From assembly GCF_900107175.1 (NCBI RefSeq), contig NZ_FNOZ01000019.1, positions 1 to 64,000 on the forward strand: a stretch of DNA of 64,000 nucleotides, written 5' to 3'. The DNA is from Modestobacter sp. DSM 44400. GTDB lineage: Bacteria > Actinomycetota > Actinomycetes > Mycobacteriales > Geodermatophilaceae. Positions 53,923-62,925 of this stretch are shown one piece after another (the first letter of the stretch is position 1; every line of letters begins with the position of its first letter). The translations under genes were made by a program, and so were the position numbers. The notes below the pieces were generated by a model. That model saw only the letters and a list, made by a program, of their open reading frames with translations. It did not search any database and was not told the DNA's origin.

Positions 53923-54852
53923 GTGACCACGATGCTCCTCGACGCGGCGAGCCTGTATTTCCGGGCCTTCTACGGGGTGCCGACCAGCGTGACCTCCCCC
54001 GACGGGCGGCCGGTCAACGCCGTCCGCGGCTTCCTGGACATGACCGCCCGGCTGATCGGCGCCCACTCCCCCGAGCGGCTGGTCGCGTGCTGGGACGACG
54101 ACTGGCGGCCGGCCTTCCGGGTCGCGGCGCTGCCCTCCTACAAGGCGCACCGCGTCGCGGCCGAGGGCGGCGAGGAGGTGCCCGACGAGCTCGGCCCGCA
54201 GGTGCCGGTGCTCGTCGACGTGCTCGCGGCGGCGGGGCTGGCCCGGGTCGGGGCGCCCGGCTACGAGGCCGACGACGTCATCGGCACGCTGGCCACCCGG
54301 GCCCGCGGGCCGGTCGACGTGGTCACCGGCGACCGGGACCTCTTCCAGCTGGTGGACGACGCCCGCGGCGTGCGCATCCTCTACACCGCCCGCGGCGGCA
54401 TCAACGACCTGGACGTCGTGGACGAGTCCGCAGTGGCCGAGAAGTACGGCATCCCCGGGCGCGCCTACGCCGACTTCGCGGTGCTGCGGGGCGACCCCAG
54501 CGACGGGCTGCCCGGGGTGTCCGGCGTGGGCGCCAAGACCGCGGCCGCGCTGATCAACGCCTTCGGGTCGCTGGCCGCCATCCGCGAGGCCGCTGCCCGC
54601 ACCGCCGTCCCGACGGCCCCGCTGACCGCCGCGGTGCTCAAGAAGCTGCACGCGGCCGGCGACTACCTCGACGCCGCCCCCGCGGTCGTCGCGGTCGTCA
54701 CCACGATCGACCTGCCCCCGGTGGACGGCGCTCTGCCCCGCAGCCCCGCGGACCCCGACGCGCTGGCCGCCCTGGCCGAGGCGCACGGGCTGCAGAACTC
54801 CGTGCGCCGGCTGGGCGCGACCCTGGGCTGGGCGCCGGACGTGCTGGGATGA
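53923..54852 (+). CDS. 5'-3' exonuclease (PIN/H3TH domain)
   Basis: The 309-residue protein resembles the 5'-nuclease domain of DNA polymerase I and mycobacterial Rv2090. Acidic metal ligands appear in LLDAASLYFRAFYG, APGYEADDVIGTLA and VTGDRDLFQLV; the helix-hairpin-helix is GLPGVSGVGAKTAAALI. It would remove RNA primers or flaps. The GTG at 53923 follows TACCTT (53911-53916) by six bases. It converges on the DUF4333 gene with four bases between. Confidence 0.92.
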   Translation: MTTMLLDAASLYFRAFYGVPTSVTSPDGRPVNAVRGFLDMTARLIGAHSPERLVACWDDDWRPAFRVAALPSYKAHRVAAEGGEEVPDELGPQVPVLVDVLAAAGLARVGAPGYEADDVIGTLATRARGPVDVVTGDRDLFQLVDDARGVRILYTARGGINDLDVVDESAVAEKYGIPGRAYADFAVLRGDPSDGLPGVSGVGAKTAAALINAFGSLAAIREAAARTAVPTAPLTAAVLKKLHAAGDYLDAAPAVVAVVTTIDLPPVDGALPRSPADPDALAALAEAHGLQNSVRRLGATLGWAPDVLG

Positions 54853-54856
54853 GCGG

Positions 54857-55567
54857 TCAGCCCGCCGACCACGTGTAGGCGGCATCGTCGCCGGTGATCG
54901 TGATGGTGATCGTCACCGGGTCGCCGTCGGCGGTGGTCCCCGAGCACTGGTAGGTACGCCCCGGCTCGACGGTCATCTGGTCGTCGCAGCGCAGCGCGAC
55001 CGGGACACTGTTCCGCTCCTCGAACTGGCCGGCGACGTCGCGCTCCACCGCCCCGGGGTCGAGGGCCTTCCCACGCAGCACCGTCGGCACCACGACCAGC
55101 ACGATGATCAGCAGGGCCAGGACGGTCAGCCACAGCCACGTCCGCTTCTTCCTCCTGGTCGGCTGCGGCGGCTCCCCCCACCCACCCGGCTGGCCGTACT
55201 GCCCGTACTGCGGGGGCTGTGCGTACTGCGGCGGTCCGTACTGCGGCGGTCCGTACTGCGGCTGGCCGTACTGGCCTTCCCCGTACTGCTGGCCGTACTG
55301 CTGGCCCGATCCGTACTGGCCGTAGGGCTGCCCGTACTGGGGCTGCTGCCCGTAAGGCTGCCCGTACTGGCCTGGGGGGCCGAACTGCGGTTCCTGCCCG
55401 TATCCGCCGGTGCCCGGGGGCGGGCCGTACTGCTGGTCGGGCTGTGGCGGCGGGTACGCCCGCGCGGGGTCCTGCCGGCCCCACCCGGTAGCGGGCGGCG
55501 GGACGGGCGGCGGGCTGACCGGGCGCACGTCGTCCCGGTCGTCGTCCCCGTGCGGCGGGTGGGTCAT
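54857..55567 (-). CDS. DUF4333 membrane protein with Gln-Tyr-Gly-Pro repeat domain
   Basis: The 236-residue protein has a disordered N-terminal 130 residues built of [10 protein letters not shown] units, one membrane helix ([17 protein letters not shown]) and an outer DUF4333 domain with two cysteines (RCDDQ, YQCSG) that may form a disulphide. DUF4333 proteins are extracytoplasmic and of unknown role. The position between the exonuclease and helY matches Rv2091c. The repeat-coding DNA is itself repetitive at 55190-55400. Confidence 0.9.
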   Translation of the reverse strand: MTHPPHGDDDRDDVRPVSPPPVPPPATGWGRQDPARAYPPPQPDQQYGPPPGTGGYGQEPQFGPPGQYGQPYGQQPQYGQPYGQYGSGQQYGQQYGEGQYGQPQYGPPQYGPPQYAQPPQYGQYGQPGGWGEPPQPTRRKKRTWLWLTVLALLIIVLVVVPTVLRGKALDPGAVERDVAGQFEERNSVPVALRCDDQMTVEPGRTYQCSGTTADGDPVTITITITGDDAAYTWSAG

Positions 55568-55664
55568 CGTCGCTCCCTCGGCGACCCGGTCCGGTGCTGG
55601 CGTCCGGATGCCGGGCGCAGCGATTGTGTCCTACCTGCCCGGCGGGCGGTGCGCAACCGACCCT

Positions 55665-58502
55665 TCAGCCGCTGACCGCCACCGCCACCACGCCCCGCCG
55701 CACCCGGCCCACCGCGGCCCGGGCAACCCTGGCGAGCGACTCGTCGGCGACCTTGGCCAGCTGGTCGAGCAGGTCGACGAGCTGGCGGGCCCAGCGCACG
55801 AAGTCACCGCCGGACAGCTCCGTGCCCGCCTGCTCGGCACCGGCGAGCACCCGGTCCAGCGTCTGGCCGTCGGCCCAGCGGAAGGCCGCCCAGACGAAGC
55901 CGAGGTCGAGGTCGCGGGTCAGCGGCACCTCGTGCTCGACCTCGACGTCGGCCAGCCGGGCCCGGACGCGGCGCATCTCGGCGAGCGTCCCGGCCACCTT
56001 CCCGGCCGGGACGGCGGGCAGCCCGGGCGCCTCTCGGCGGGCCTCGAAGACCAGCGTGGAGACGCAGGCGGCCAGCTCCGCCGGCGTCAGCCCGCGGAAG
56101 ACCCCACCGCGCAGGCATTCGGTGGTGAGCAGGTCGGTCTCGGACCAGATACGGGCCAGCCGACGTCCGGCGTCGGTGACCAGGGGTCGTTCCTCGACCG
56201 GCTCGTCCGGCGCCGGCTCGGATGCCGCGCCGGCCGCCTCCGGCACCAGGTAGCCCAGCTCCTCGAGCACGTCGCAGGTCCGGTCGAACTGGCGGGTCAG
56301 CGACCCGGTGCGCTCGGCCATCTGCCGGTGCAGTGCCTCGGCGGCACGCAGCTCGCGCAGCCACCGTTCGGCGGCCCGCACCCGCTCCTCCCGGTCGGGC
56401 AGCCCATGCACCGGGTGTGCCCGCAGTGCGTGCCGCAGGTCGCCCAGCACCGGGTCGTCCGCGGCGGCCGAACGGCCCTTGGTGCGCCGCGCGCCGAGGT
56501 CGTTCTCGACCCGCGCCGCCCGCAGCGTGGAGGCAAGGTCGCGGCGGGCGTGCGGGCTGCGGTGGTTGAAGTTCTTCGGTACCCGCACGCGGGCCAGCGC
56601 GGTCACCGGCGAAGGGAAGTCGACGGCGGACAGCCGGCCGGCCCACCGGTCCTCGGTCAGCACCAGCGGCCGCGGCTCGACGAGCTCGGTGACGCCGGGG
56701 TCGAGGACGACCGCCAGCCCCTGCCGGCGGCCCGACGGCACCCGGATGACGTCGCCGGCGCGCAACGCGGCCAGTGACTCGCTGGCTTCCAGTCGGCGCT
56801 TGGCCTGTGAGTCGCGGGACAGGGCCTTCTCCCGCTCGGAGATCTCCGCGCGGATGCGCGCGTAACCGGCGACGTCCCCGGCGTCGGAGTGCATCTCCCC
56901 GGCCAGCCGCTGCGCGTCGGCCTCGTGCCGGGCGGCGGAGCGCGCCAGGCCGACCACGGAGCGGTCCACCTGGAACTGCGCGAAGGACGACGCCAGCAAC
57001 TCCCGGGCCCGGGCGCGGCCGAAGGAGCCCACCAGGTTGACCGCCATGTTGTAGCTCGGCCGAAACGAGGAGCGCAGCGGATAAGTGCGGGTGCTGGCCA
57101 GCCCGGCCACCAGCGTGGGGTCGACGCCGGGCGCCCAGACGACGACCGCATGCCCCTCGATGTCGATGCCGCGGCGGCCGGCCCGGCCGGTGAGCTGGGT
57201 GTACTCCCCCGGTGTGACGTCGACGTGCGCCTCGCCGTTCCACTTCACCAGCCGCTCGAGCACCACCGACCGGGCCGGCATGTTGATCCCCAGCGCCAGG
57301 GTCTCGGTGGCGAACACCGCCTTGACCAGCCCGCGGACGAAGCATTCCTCGACGGTCTCCTTGAAGACGGGGACCAGCCCGGCGTGGTGGGCGGCGAACC
57401 CGGCGAGCAGGCCCTCCCGCCACTCCCAGAACCCCAGGACGTGCAGGTCCTCTTCCGGCAGCGACCCGGTGCGGCGGTCGATCACCTCGGCGATCGCCGA
57501 CCGCTCGGCCTCGTCGGTCAGCCGCATCCCCGAGGCCAGGCACTGGTGGACGGCGGCGTCGCAGCCGTTTCGGCTGAACACGAACGTGATCGCCGGCAGC
57601 AGCCCGGCCCGGTCCAGCCGTTCCACGACCTCGGGCCGGCCAGGGGGCCGGTAGCGCGACTTGTGGCTGAAGCCACTGCGCGCGCCGCCTCCGCCGGACC
57701 AGGCGTCGTAGCGGCGCTCCTGCTCCTTGACGTAGCGGACCAGTTCGGGGTCGACGACGGCCGCGCCGCGTTCGCGTGTGGACCGGCCGCGCGGGGTCTC
57801 ATCGAGTTCGGCGGCGTGCGCCGCCGGGCGCAGCGCGAACAGGTCGAACACCCGGGAACCCACGAGCATGTGCTGCCACAGCGGGATCGGCCGGACCTCG
57901 CTCACCACGACCCGGGTGTGGCCGCGGACGGTGACCAGCCACTCGCCGAACTCCTCGGCGTTGCTGACCGTCGCCGACAGCGACACCAGCGCGACCGAGT
58001 CGCGCAGGTGGATGATCACCTCCTCCCACACCGCGCCGCGGAACCGGTCGGCGAGGTAGTGCACCTCGTCCATCACCACGTAGCCGAGGTCGGCCAGCGC
58101 CGGGGAGTCGGCGTAGAGCATGTTGCGCAGCACCTCGGTGGTCATCACCACCACCGGAGCGTCGCCGTTGATCGCGTTGTCGCCGGTCAGCAGGCCGACC
58201 TTCGCCGGGCCGTAGCGGTCGACCAGGTCGGCGTACTTCTGGTTGGACAGCGCCTTGATCGGGGTCGTGTAGAACGCTTTGCGACCCTCGCTGAGGGCCT
58301 TGTGCACGGCGAACTCGCCCACCACGGTCTTGCCGGCCCCGGTCGGGGCGCAGACCAGAACGCCAGCGCCCTCCTCCACGGCCTCGCACGCCTCGACCTG
58401 GAACGGGTCCAGCGAGAAGCCGAGGTCGGCGGTGAAGCCGGCGAGCGTGGGGTGGCGGGTGCGCCGCCGCGCGGCTGCGTACCGCTCCGCCGGGCTGGAC
58501 AT
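55665..58502 (-). CDS. helY: DEAD/DEAH-box RNA helicase HelY (Mtr4/Ski2-like)
   Basis: The 945-residue protein is a superfamily 2 helicase of the Ski2/Mtr4 kind. Motif I is CAPTGAGKT, motif II MDEVHYL, motif III LSATVSN, and motif VI QLTGRAGRRG. A C-terminal arch-like and helical region follows. It probably unwinds structured RNA during decay or processing. It is the usual neighbour of tatC, tatA and pafBC (Rv2092c); here a broken lipid kinase gene separates them. It carries an ATG at 58502. Confidence 0.95.
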   Translation of the reverse strand: MSSPAERYAAARRRTRHPTLAGFTADLGFSLDPFQVEACEAVEEGAGVLVCAPTGAGKTVVGEFAVHKALSEGRKAFYTTPIKALSNQKYADLVDRYGPAKVGLLTGDNAINGDAPVVVMTTEVLRNMLYADSPALADLGYVVMDEVHYLADRFRGAVWEEVIIHLRDSVALVSLSATVSNAEEFGEWLVTVRGHTRVVVSEVRPIPLWQHMLVGSRVFDLFALRPAAHAAELDETPRGRSTRERGAAVVDPELVRYVKEQERRYDAWSGGGGARSGFSHKSRYRPPGRPEVVERLDRAGLLPAITFVFSRNGCDAAVHQCLASGMRLTDEAERSAIAEVIDRRTGSLPEEDLHVLGFWEWREGLLAGFAAHHAGLVPVFKETVEECFVRGLVKAVFATETLALGINMPARSVVLERLVKWNGEAHVDVTPGEYTQLTGRAGRRGIDIEGHAVVVWAPGVDPTLVAGLASTRTYPLRSSFRPSYNMAVNLVGSFGRARARELLASSFAQFQVDRSVVGLARSAARHEADAQRLAGEMHSDAGDVAGYARIRAEISEREKALSRDSQAKRRLEASESLAALRAGDVIRVPSGRRQGLAVVLDPGVTELVEPRPLVLTEDRWAGRLSAVDFPSPVTALARVRVPKNFNHRSPHARRDLASTLRAARVENDLGARRTKGRSAAADDPVLGDLRHALRAHPVHGLPDREERVRAAERWLRELRAAEALHRQMAERTGSLTRQFDRTCDVLEELGYLVPEAAGAASEPAPDEPVEERPLVTDAGRRLARIWSETDLLTTECLRGGVFRGLTPAELAACVSTLVFEARREAPGLPAVPAGKVAGTLAEMRRVRARLADVEVEHEVPLTRDLDLGFVWAAFRWADGQTLDRVLAGAEQAGTELSGGDFVRWARQLVDLLDQLAKVADESLARVARAAVGRVRRGVVAVAVSG

Positions 58503-58547
58503 GACCCAACCGTAAGCGCAGGCACCGACACCGCGCGGGGTGGAACC

Positions 58548-59254
58548 TCAGCCCCGGGCGTGCCCGGGAGCGCTACCCACGACGGTCAGCGCGCCGGGCA
58601 CGCACACCGACGTCGCCGGCAGCGGGCGGACCGGCTCACCATCGGCGTAGGTGACCAGTCCCTCGCCCTCGAGCGTCACCTCGCGGCCGCGCAGCACGGT
58701 CACTGCGGGTCTTCGACGTGCGTCCCGGCCCGCCAGCCGCGGGCGGGTGCGCAGCAGCTCCAGCCGGCCGATCGGGCCGACGACGACCACCTCGAGGAGA
58801 CCGTCGGCCGGGTCGGCGTCCGGGCAGATCAGGCCACCGCCGTAGCAGGCGGTGTTCCCGACGGCGACGAGGGTGACCTCCCGCCGGCTGGTCACGCCGT
58901 CGACGGTGAGGGTGACCGTGCGGGGTCGCAGCTGCAGCAGCTCGGCCACGATGGCCACGTCGTAGCGGCGCGGACCGCGGGGCCGGCGGAGCCGGCTTGC
59001 GCGGTCGGTCACCGCGGAGTCGAAGCCGCAGCACAGCACGATCGACCACCCGCGCTCCCCGGCGGCCACCGCGGCGGGGACGGCGTCGGCCACGGGGGTG
59101 TGCCCCTGCCGCGCGGCCCCGCCCCGGGTGCCGGCGCTCGATACCCGGACGGTCAGCCCCGCGGCGGAAAAGGCCGACCGGACGTCGGCGGCTGCACTGG
59201 CTCCCAGCTCCGGCCGGCCGCCCCGTTGACCAGCAGAGCCACGTCATCGGGCAT
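58548..59254 (-). pseudogene. diacylglycerol kinase family gene, broken and internally deleted
   Basis: The start at 59254 reads MPDDVALLVNGAAGR and shifts frame near 59210 to AAADVRSAFSAAGLTVRVSS. The remaining frame goes directly to CCGFDSAVTDRASRL and DVAIVAELLQLRPR, TLVAVGNTACYGGG and DGLLEVVVVGP. The GGDGT and GTGND blocks that bind ATP are missing, a loss of about 60 residues, and the LRTRP region contains two compensating indels. The fold and order identify a lipid kinase, but it cannot be active. Confidence 0.82.
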
Positions 59255-59257
59255 GGG

Positions 59258-60190
59258 TCAGCGCGGCGTGGTGGTCGGCTCGTCGATCGGGGCGGGCGCG
59301 TCGTCCAGCCGGACCGTCGGGGCCACCAGCGGGGACGCCTCGTCGTCGTCCAGGCCGGCCAGCCCGTCGGCGACCGCCCGCCGGGCGCGGCGCTTGTCGA
59401 CGACCCGGGCCACCTGGATGGCCAGCTCGAACAGCACGATCATCGGCCCGGCCATCAGCAGCATGGTGAACGGGTCCTGGGTGGGCGTGATGAACGCGGC
59501 GAAGACGATGGTGAGGAAGAAGATCCACCGGCGGGACCTGGACAGCACCGCGTAGGTCAGGACGCCGATCAGGTTGAGCACGACGGCGATCAGCGGGACC
59601 TCGAAGCTGACCCCGAAGGCCAGCAGGATGGAGATGACGAAGCCGATGTAGTCCTGGGCGGTCAGTGCGATCGCCACGTCGTCCCCGGCCAGGCCCAGCA
59701 GCAGCGTGAGGCCGGCCTTGAGCGAGAAGTACGCGAGCACCGCGCCCAGGGCGAACAGCGAGCTGGAGGCCGCGACGAACGCCACGCCGTAGCGCTTCTC
59801 GTTGCGTTTGAGGCCTGGGGTGATGAAGCCCCAGATCTGGTACAGCCAGAACGGCGCCGAGACGACGACGCCGCCGATGAAGGCGATCTTCAGCCGGATC
59901 AGGGCGCCGCCGAAGACGTCGGTCACCAGAAGCCGGCAGTCACCGGTCGTGGAGCCGGTCCCGAGCGCCCGATCGTCGCCCGGGATCGAGCAGTAGGGCG
60001 CCCGGATGAACGTGCCCAGCCCGTGCTCGTACCACCAGAAGCAGACGGCGGTGCCGAGGAGGATGAACAGCAGCGCGATCGCGATCCGGTTGCGCAGCTC
60101 CTTGAGGTGCGCAACGAGGGTCATCGTCGCCTCGTCGTCCCGGGGGGGACGACGGGGCCGACGATCGCGCGTGCGCCCTGCGGTGGTCAC
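59258..60190 (-). CDS. tatC: Sec-independent protein translocase TatC
   Basis: TatC recognises twin-arginine signal peptides and forms the export site with TatA. The 310-residue protein has six membrane segments, the conserved LVAHLKELRNRI near the start, and FITPGLKRNEKR and DPFTMLLMAGPMIVLFE. A charged C-terminal tail of about 50 residues exceeds the E. coli length, as is common in actinobacteria. GTG 60190 is used; an ATG at 60124 just before LVAHLKE is also plausible. Confidence 0.95.
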   Translation of the reverse strand: MTTAGRTRDRRPRRPPRDDEATMTLVAHLKELRNRIAIALLFILLGTAVCFWWYEHGLGTFIRAPYCSIPGDDRALGTGSTTGDCRLLVTDVFGGALIRLKIAFIGGVVVSAPFWLYQIWGFITPGLKRNEKRYGVAFVAASSSLFALGAVLAYFSLKAGLTLLLGLAGDDVAIALTAQDYIGFVISILLAFGVSFEVPLIAVVLNLIGVLTYAVLSRSRRWIFFLTIVFAAFITPTQDPFTMLLMAGPMIVLFELAIQVARVVDKRRARRAVADGLAGLDDDEASPLVAPTVRLDDAPAPIDEPTTTPR

Positions 60191-60209
60191 GGGCGGTCAG
60201 TGCGAGAGG

Positions 60210-60557
60210 TCAGCGGGTGCCGTCGACCGGGGTCGACGCGCGGTCCCGATCGGCGCGGGCACGCAGCTCGGCCGCACGGAGCTCGGCGGCGCGCGCCTCG
60301 GCCTCGCGGTCGGCGGCACCGTAGTCGACCGTGCTGCTCGGGGCGAAGGCCGCGGCCGGGGCGGCGATCTGGCCCTGCACCGGGGTGATGGGAGGGACGT
60401 CCGCAGCGCGGTCGTCGTCCTTCATGCCCTTCATCTCGCTCTTGAAGATGCGCATCGAGCGCCCCATGGAGCGGGAGGCGTCGGGCAGCTTCTTGTAACC
60501 GAAGAGCAGCAGGACGGCCAGGATGATCAGGCCGATCTCCATCGGGCCGAGGTTCAT
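60210..60557 (-). CDS. tatA: Sec-independent protein translocase TatA
   Basis: The 115-residue protein has the TatA membrane helix (EIGLIILAVLLLFGYKKLPD), the hinge FGYKKLP and an amphipathic helix (ASRSMGRSMRIFKSEMKGM), with a charged tail. It forms the pore part of the twin-arginine system. The ATG at 60557 has GGAGG upstream. It precedes tatC by 20 bp. Confidence 0.95.
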   Translation of the reverse strand: MNLGPMEIGLIILAVLLLFGYKKLPDASRSMGRSMRIFKSEMKGMKDDDRAADVPPITPVQGQIAAPAAAFAPSSTVDYGAADREAEARAAELRAAELRARADRDRASTPVDGTR

Positions 60558-60641
60558 CGGGTCCTCCGAGTCGTGGGGTGGGGCCAACTCTACGCGTGAG
60601 CGGCGACAGTTCCGGGTCCTGGACGAGCGTCCGGGAGGTGT

Positions 60642-60851
60642 TCAGCGGGGCGTCGTCGTCCCGTCGTCCGGTCGCTGGGCGGCGACGCGGTCCGCCGTGG
60701 CCCGCACCTCGGCCAGGACCGGACGCAGTTGGCCCTCCAGCCCCCGGAGTTCCCGGATGAGCCGCTGGAGGGCGCCGAGCACGCCGAAGGCGATGCCGCC
60801 GAGCACCAGCACGGCCAGGACGGCGACGACGATCCACACGACGAGCAACAC
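60642..60851 (-). CDS. small single-helix membrane protein
   Basis: The 69-residue product starts with one membrane helix (VVWIVVAVLAVLVLGGIAFGVLG) and continues as a charged helix (RLIRELRGLEGQLRPVLAEV). TAGGGT at 60859-60864 lies seven bases before the GTG at 60851, giving a leaderless promoter, which supports a real gene. It lies between pafC and tatA. Function unknown. Confidence 0.7.
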   Translation of the reverse strand: MLLVVWIVVAVLAVLVLGGIAFGVLGALQRLIRELRGLEGQLRPVLAEVRATADRVAAQRPDDGTTTPR

Positions 60852-60920
60852 GGACAGGACCCTAACCGCCGCTGATGTGGTCCGCCTGTGTCAACGGCCT
60901 CCCATTCCGAGTGCCTCCGT

Positions 60921-61886
60921 TCAGTCGGCGTAGCGGGCCAGTGCGACGCGAGCCTCGGCCGCGACCTGCTGCCCCAGCTCGGCGGGCTCGTCGACAAGGG
61001 CCGAGCCCCCGAGGGAGGCCACCAGCCGGCGCGCCCAGGCGAGGTCGGCGGTGCGCACCGCCACCGCCAGCCCACCGGGCGGGTCCTCGACCGGGGTGAC
61101 CTCCTCGACCGGGTAGTAGTCGGCCACCCAGCGGGCCGTGCGGGCCAGCCGCAGCCGGACCAGCGGCTCGTCCTCGGCCGGCTGGTAGAGCCCCGAGTCG
61201 ACGTCCCGTTCGGCGGCCTGCGGCGGCGGCGCGGCCGGCTCGGCCAGCACCACGACGTCGTCGACGCGGTCGAGCCGGAACAGTCGCACGGCCTCGACCC
61301 GGCGGCACCAGGCCTCCAGGTACCAGTGGCCGTCGACGAGCAGGAGCCGCATCGGGTCGACGGTGCGCTCGGTGCGCTCGTCGCGGCTGGGCACGTAGTA
61401 CTGCAGGTGCAGGGCGCGACCCCGCTCCAGCCCCTCCCGGACAACGGCCAGCGCCTGCTCACGGGCGTCCACGCTGACCGCGACCGGGGCCGCCAGTTCG
61501 GCGGCGTGCCCGGCGGCGGCCGACACCTTGGCCAGCGCCCGGCTGACCGCCTCGCCCTCGGCCAGGCCCGGCAGGTCCAGCAGGGTCCGCAGGGCGACGG
61601 TCAGCGCGACCGCCTCGTCGGTGGTCAGCCGAAGGGGCCGCACCATGCCGGCGGTGAAGGTGACCCGCACCCGGTCGCCCTCGAAGGCCAGGTCGATGAG
61701 GTCACCGGGGCCGTGGCCGGGCAGCCCGCACACCCACAGCAGGTCCAGGTCGCGGCGCAGCTGGGCCTCGGACACGCCGAAGTCGGCGGCGGCGTCGGCC
61801 AGCCGGACGCCGTCCGGGCGGGCCGTCAGGTACGGGACGAGGGCCAGCAGCCGGGTCATCCGGTCGGCGGCGCCTGGACTGGTCAT
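60921..61886 (-). CDS. pafC: WYL-domain regulator PafC
   Basis: The 321-residue protein has a winged helix (ADAAADFGVSEAQLRRDLDLLW) and a WYL domain (GHWYLEAWCRRVEAVRLFRLDR) ending in the WCX region. With PafB it activates the LexA-independent DNA-damage response of actinobacteria. It is coupled to pafB by ATGA (61883-61886), so the two proteins are made together. Confidence 0.93.
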   Translation of the reverse strand: MTSPGAADRMTRLLALVPYLTARPDGVRLADAAADFGVSEAQLRRDLDLLWVCGLPGHGPGDLIDLAFEGDRVRVTFTAGMVRPLRLTTDEAVALTVALRTLLDLPGLAEGEAVSRALAKVSAAAGHAAELAAPVAVSVDAREQALAVVREGLERGRALHLQYYVPSRDERTERTVDPMRLLLVDGHWYLEAWCRRVEAVRLFRLDRVDDVVVLAEPAAPPPQAAERDVDSGLYQPAEDEPLVRLRLARTARWVADYYPVEEVTPVEDPPGGLAVAVRTADLAWARRLVASLGGSALVDEPAELGQQVAAEARVALARYAD

Positions 61887-62869
61887 GCATGCACCTCCCG
61901 GTCGTCCATGGCGGCCAGCCGGGTGAGCCGCTCGACGACGGCCTCACGCACCCGAGGCGGGGACTCGACCAGCACGTCCGCGCCGTAGGCGGCCAGCTGG
62001 TCGGCCAGCGCGCCGGGCTCGGTGGTGCGCAGCTCCACCCGGTCGTCGCCGTCCGGCGCGGGTCCGAGCGTCGTCCCGGTGCGCCGCAGCCCGATGGCGG
62101 TGCCGGGGCGGGCGCGCACCACCACCACGGTCTCCTCCCGGCGCGCGTGGCCGGCGACGACGGCGGCCAGGTCCAGGCCGGGCGGCGGCTCGAAGGCGCC
62201 GGCCGGGCCGCTCGCCCGGGGCGTGCCGGTGACCCGGGACAGCCGGAAGACCCGGGGCGCCTGCCGGTCCCGGTCGTGTCCGACGAGGTACCAGTGGCCG
62301 TGCCAGGCGACGACGCCCCACGGCTGCACCCGGCGCCGGACGGGGGTGTCCTCGTCGGGACGGCGGTAGTCGAAGGTCAGCTCGCGGCGGTCGCGGGCGG
62401 CGGCGTAGCACGGCTCGAAGGCGGGCTCGCCGGCGTCCAGACGGGGCTGCAGCGGGATGCCGCGGGTCTGGTCGACCTCCACGCCGGCAGCGCGCAGCTT
62501 GACCAGCGCGCTCTGCGCGGCCCCGGCCAGCTGGGCCGACTGCCACAACCGGAGCGCCAGCCCGACGGCGGCGGCCTCCTCGCCGGTGAGGGTGATCTCG
62601 GGTAGCTCGTAGTCGCCGCGGGCGATGCGGTAGCCGTCCTCGGTGTCGAAGACGCTGGTCCGGCCGGTCTCCAGCGGGACGCCGATCTCGCGCAACTCGG
62701 CCTTGTCCCGCTCGAACATCCGCTTGAACGCCTCGTCGGCGCGCTCGCTGCCGTCGTCGGCCTCGTACCCGGGCACCGTGGCCCGGATCTTGGCTGCCGA
62801 GACGTACTGCCGGGTGCCGAGCAGCGCGATGACCAGGTTCACCAGCCGCTCCGCGCGCTTGGCTGCCAC
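61883..62869 (-). CDS. pafB: WYL-domain regulator PafB
   Basis: The 328-residue protein has an N-terminal winged helix (LVNLVIALLGTRQYVSAAKIRATVPGY with FKRMFERDKAELRE) and a WYL domain (GHWYLVGHDRDRQAPRVFRLSR). It pairs with PafC to switch on DNA-repair genes after damage. The order pafB-pafC-tatA-tatC-helY is the actinobacterial one. It is divergent from a DUF3866 gene with 56 bp between the starts. Confidence 0.93.
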   Translation of the reverse strand: MAAKRAERLVNLVIALLGTRQYVSAAKIRATVPGYEADDGSERADEAFKRMFERDKAELREIGVPLETGRTSVFDTEDGYRIARGDYELPEITLTGEEAAAVGLALRLWQSAQLAGAAQSALVKLRAAGVEVDQTRGIPLQPRLDAGEPAFEPCYAAARDRRELTFDYRRPDEDTPVRRRVQPWGVVAWHGHWYLVGHDRDRQAPRVFRLSRVTGTPRASGPAGAFEPPPGLDLAAVVAGHARREETVVVVRARPGTAIGLRRTGTTLGPAPDGDDRVELRTTEPGALADQLAAYGADVLVESPPRVREAVVERLTRLAAMDDREVHA

Positions 62870-62925
62870 GTCACCAGCCTGCCACGTCCGCGGCCCGGAC
62901 CTCCGGGTGACCTAGCCTGCCCCGA

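Noticed and set aside
55190-55400. DNA repeat array within the DUF4333 gene
   Set aside because: The repeats are in frame, irregular and encode QYGQP units of a disordered protein domain; there are no constant repeats and spacers as in CRISPR.
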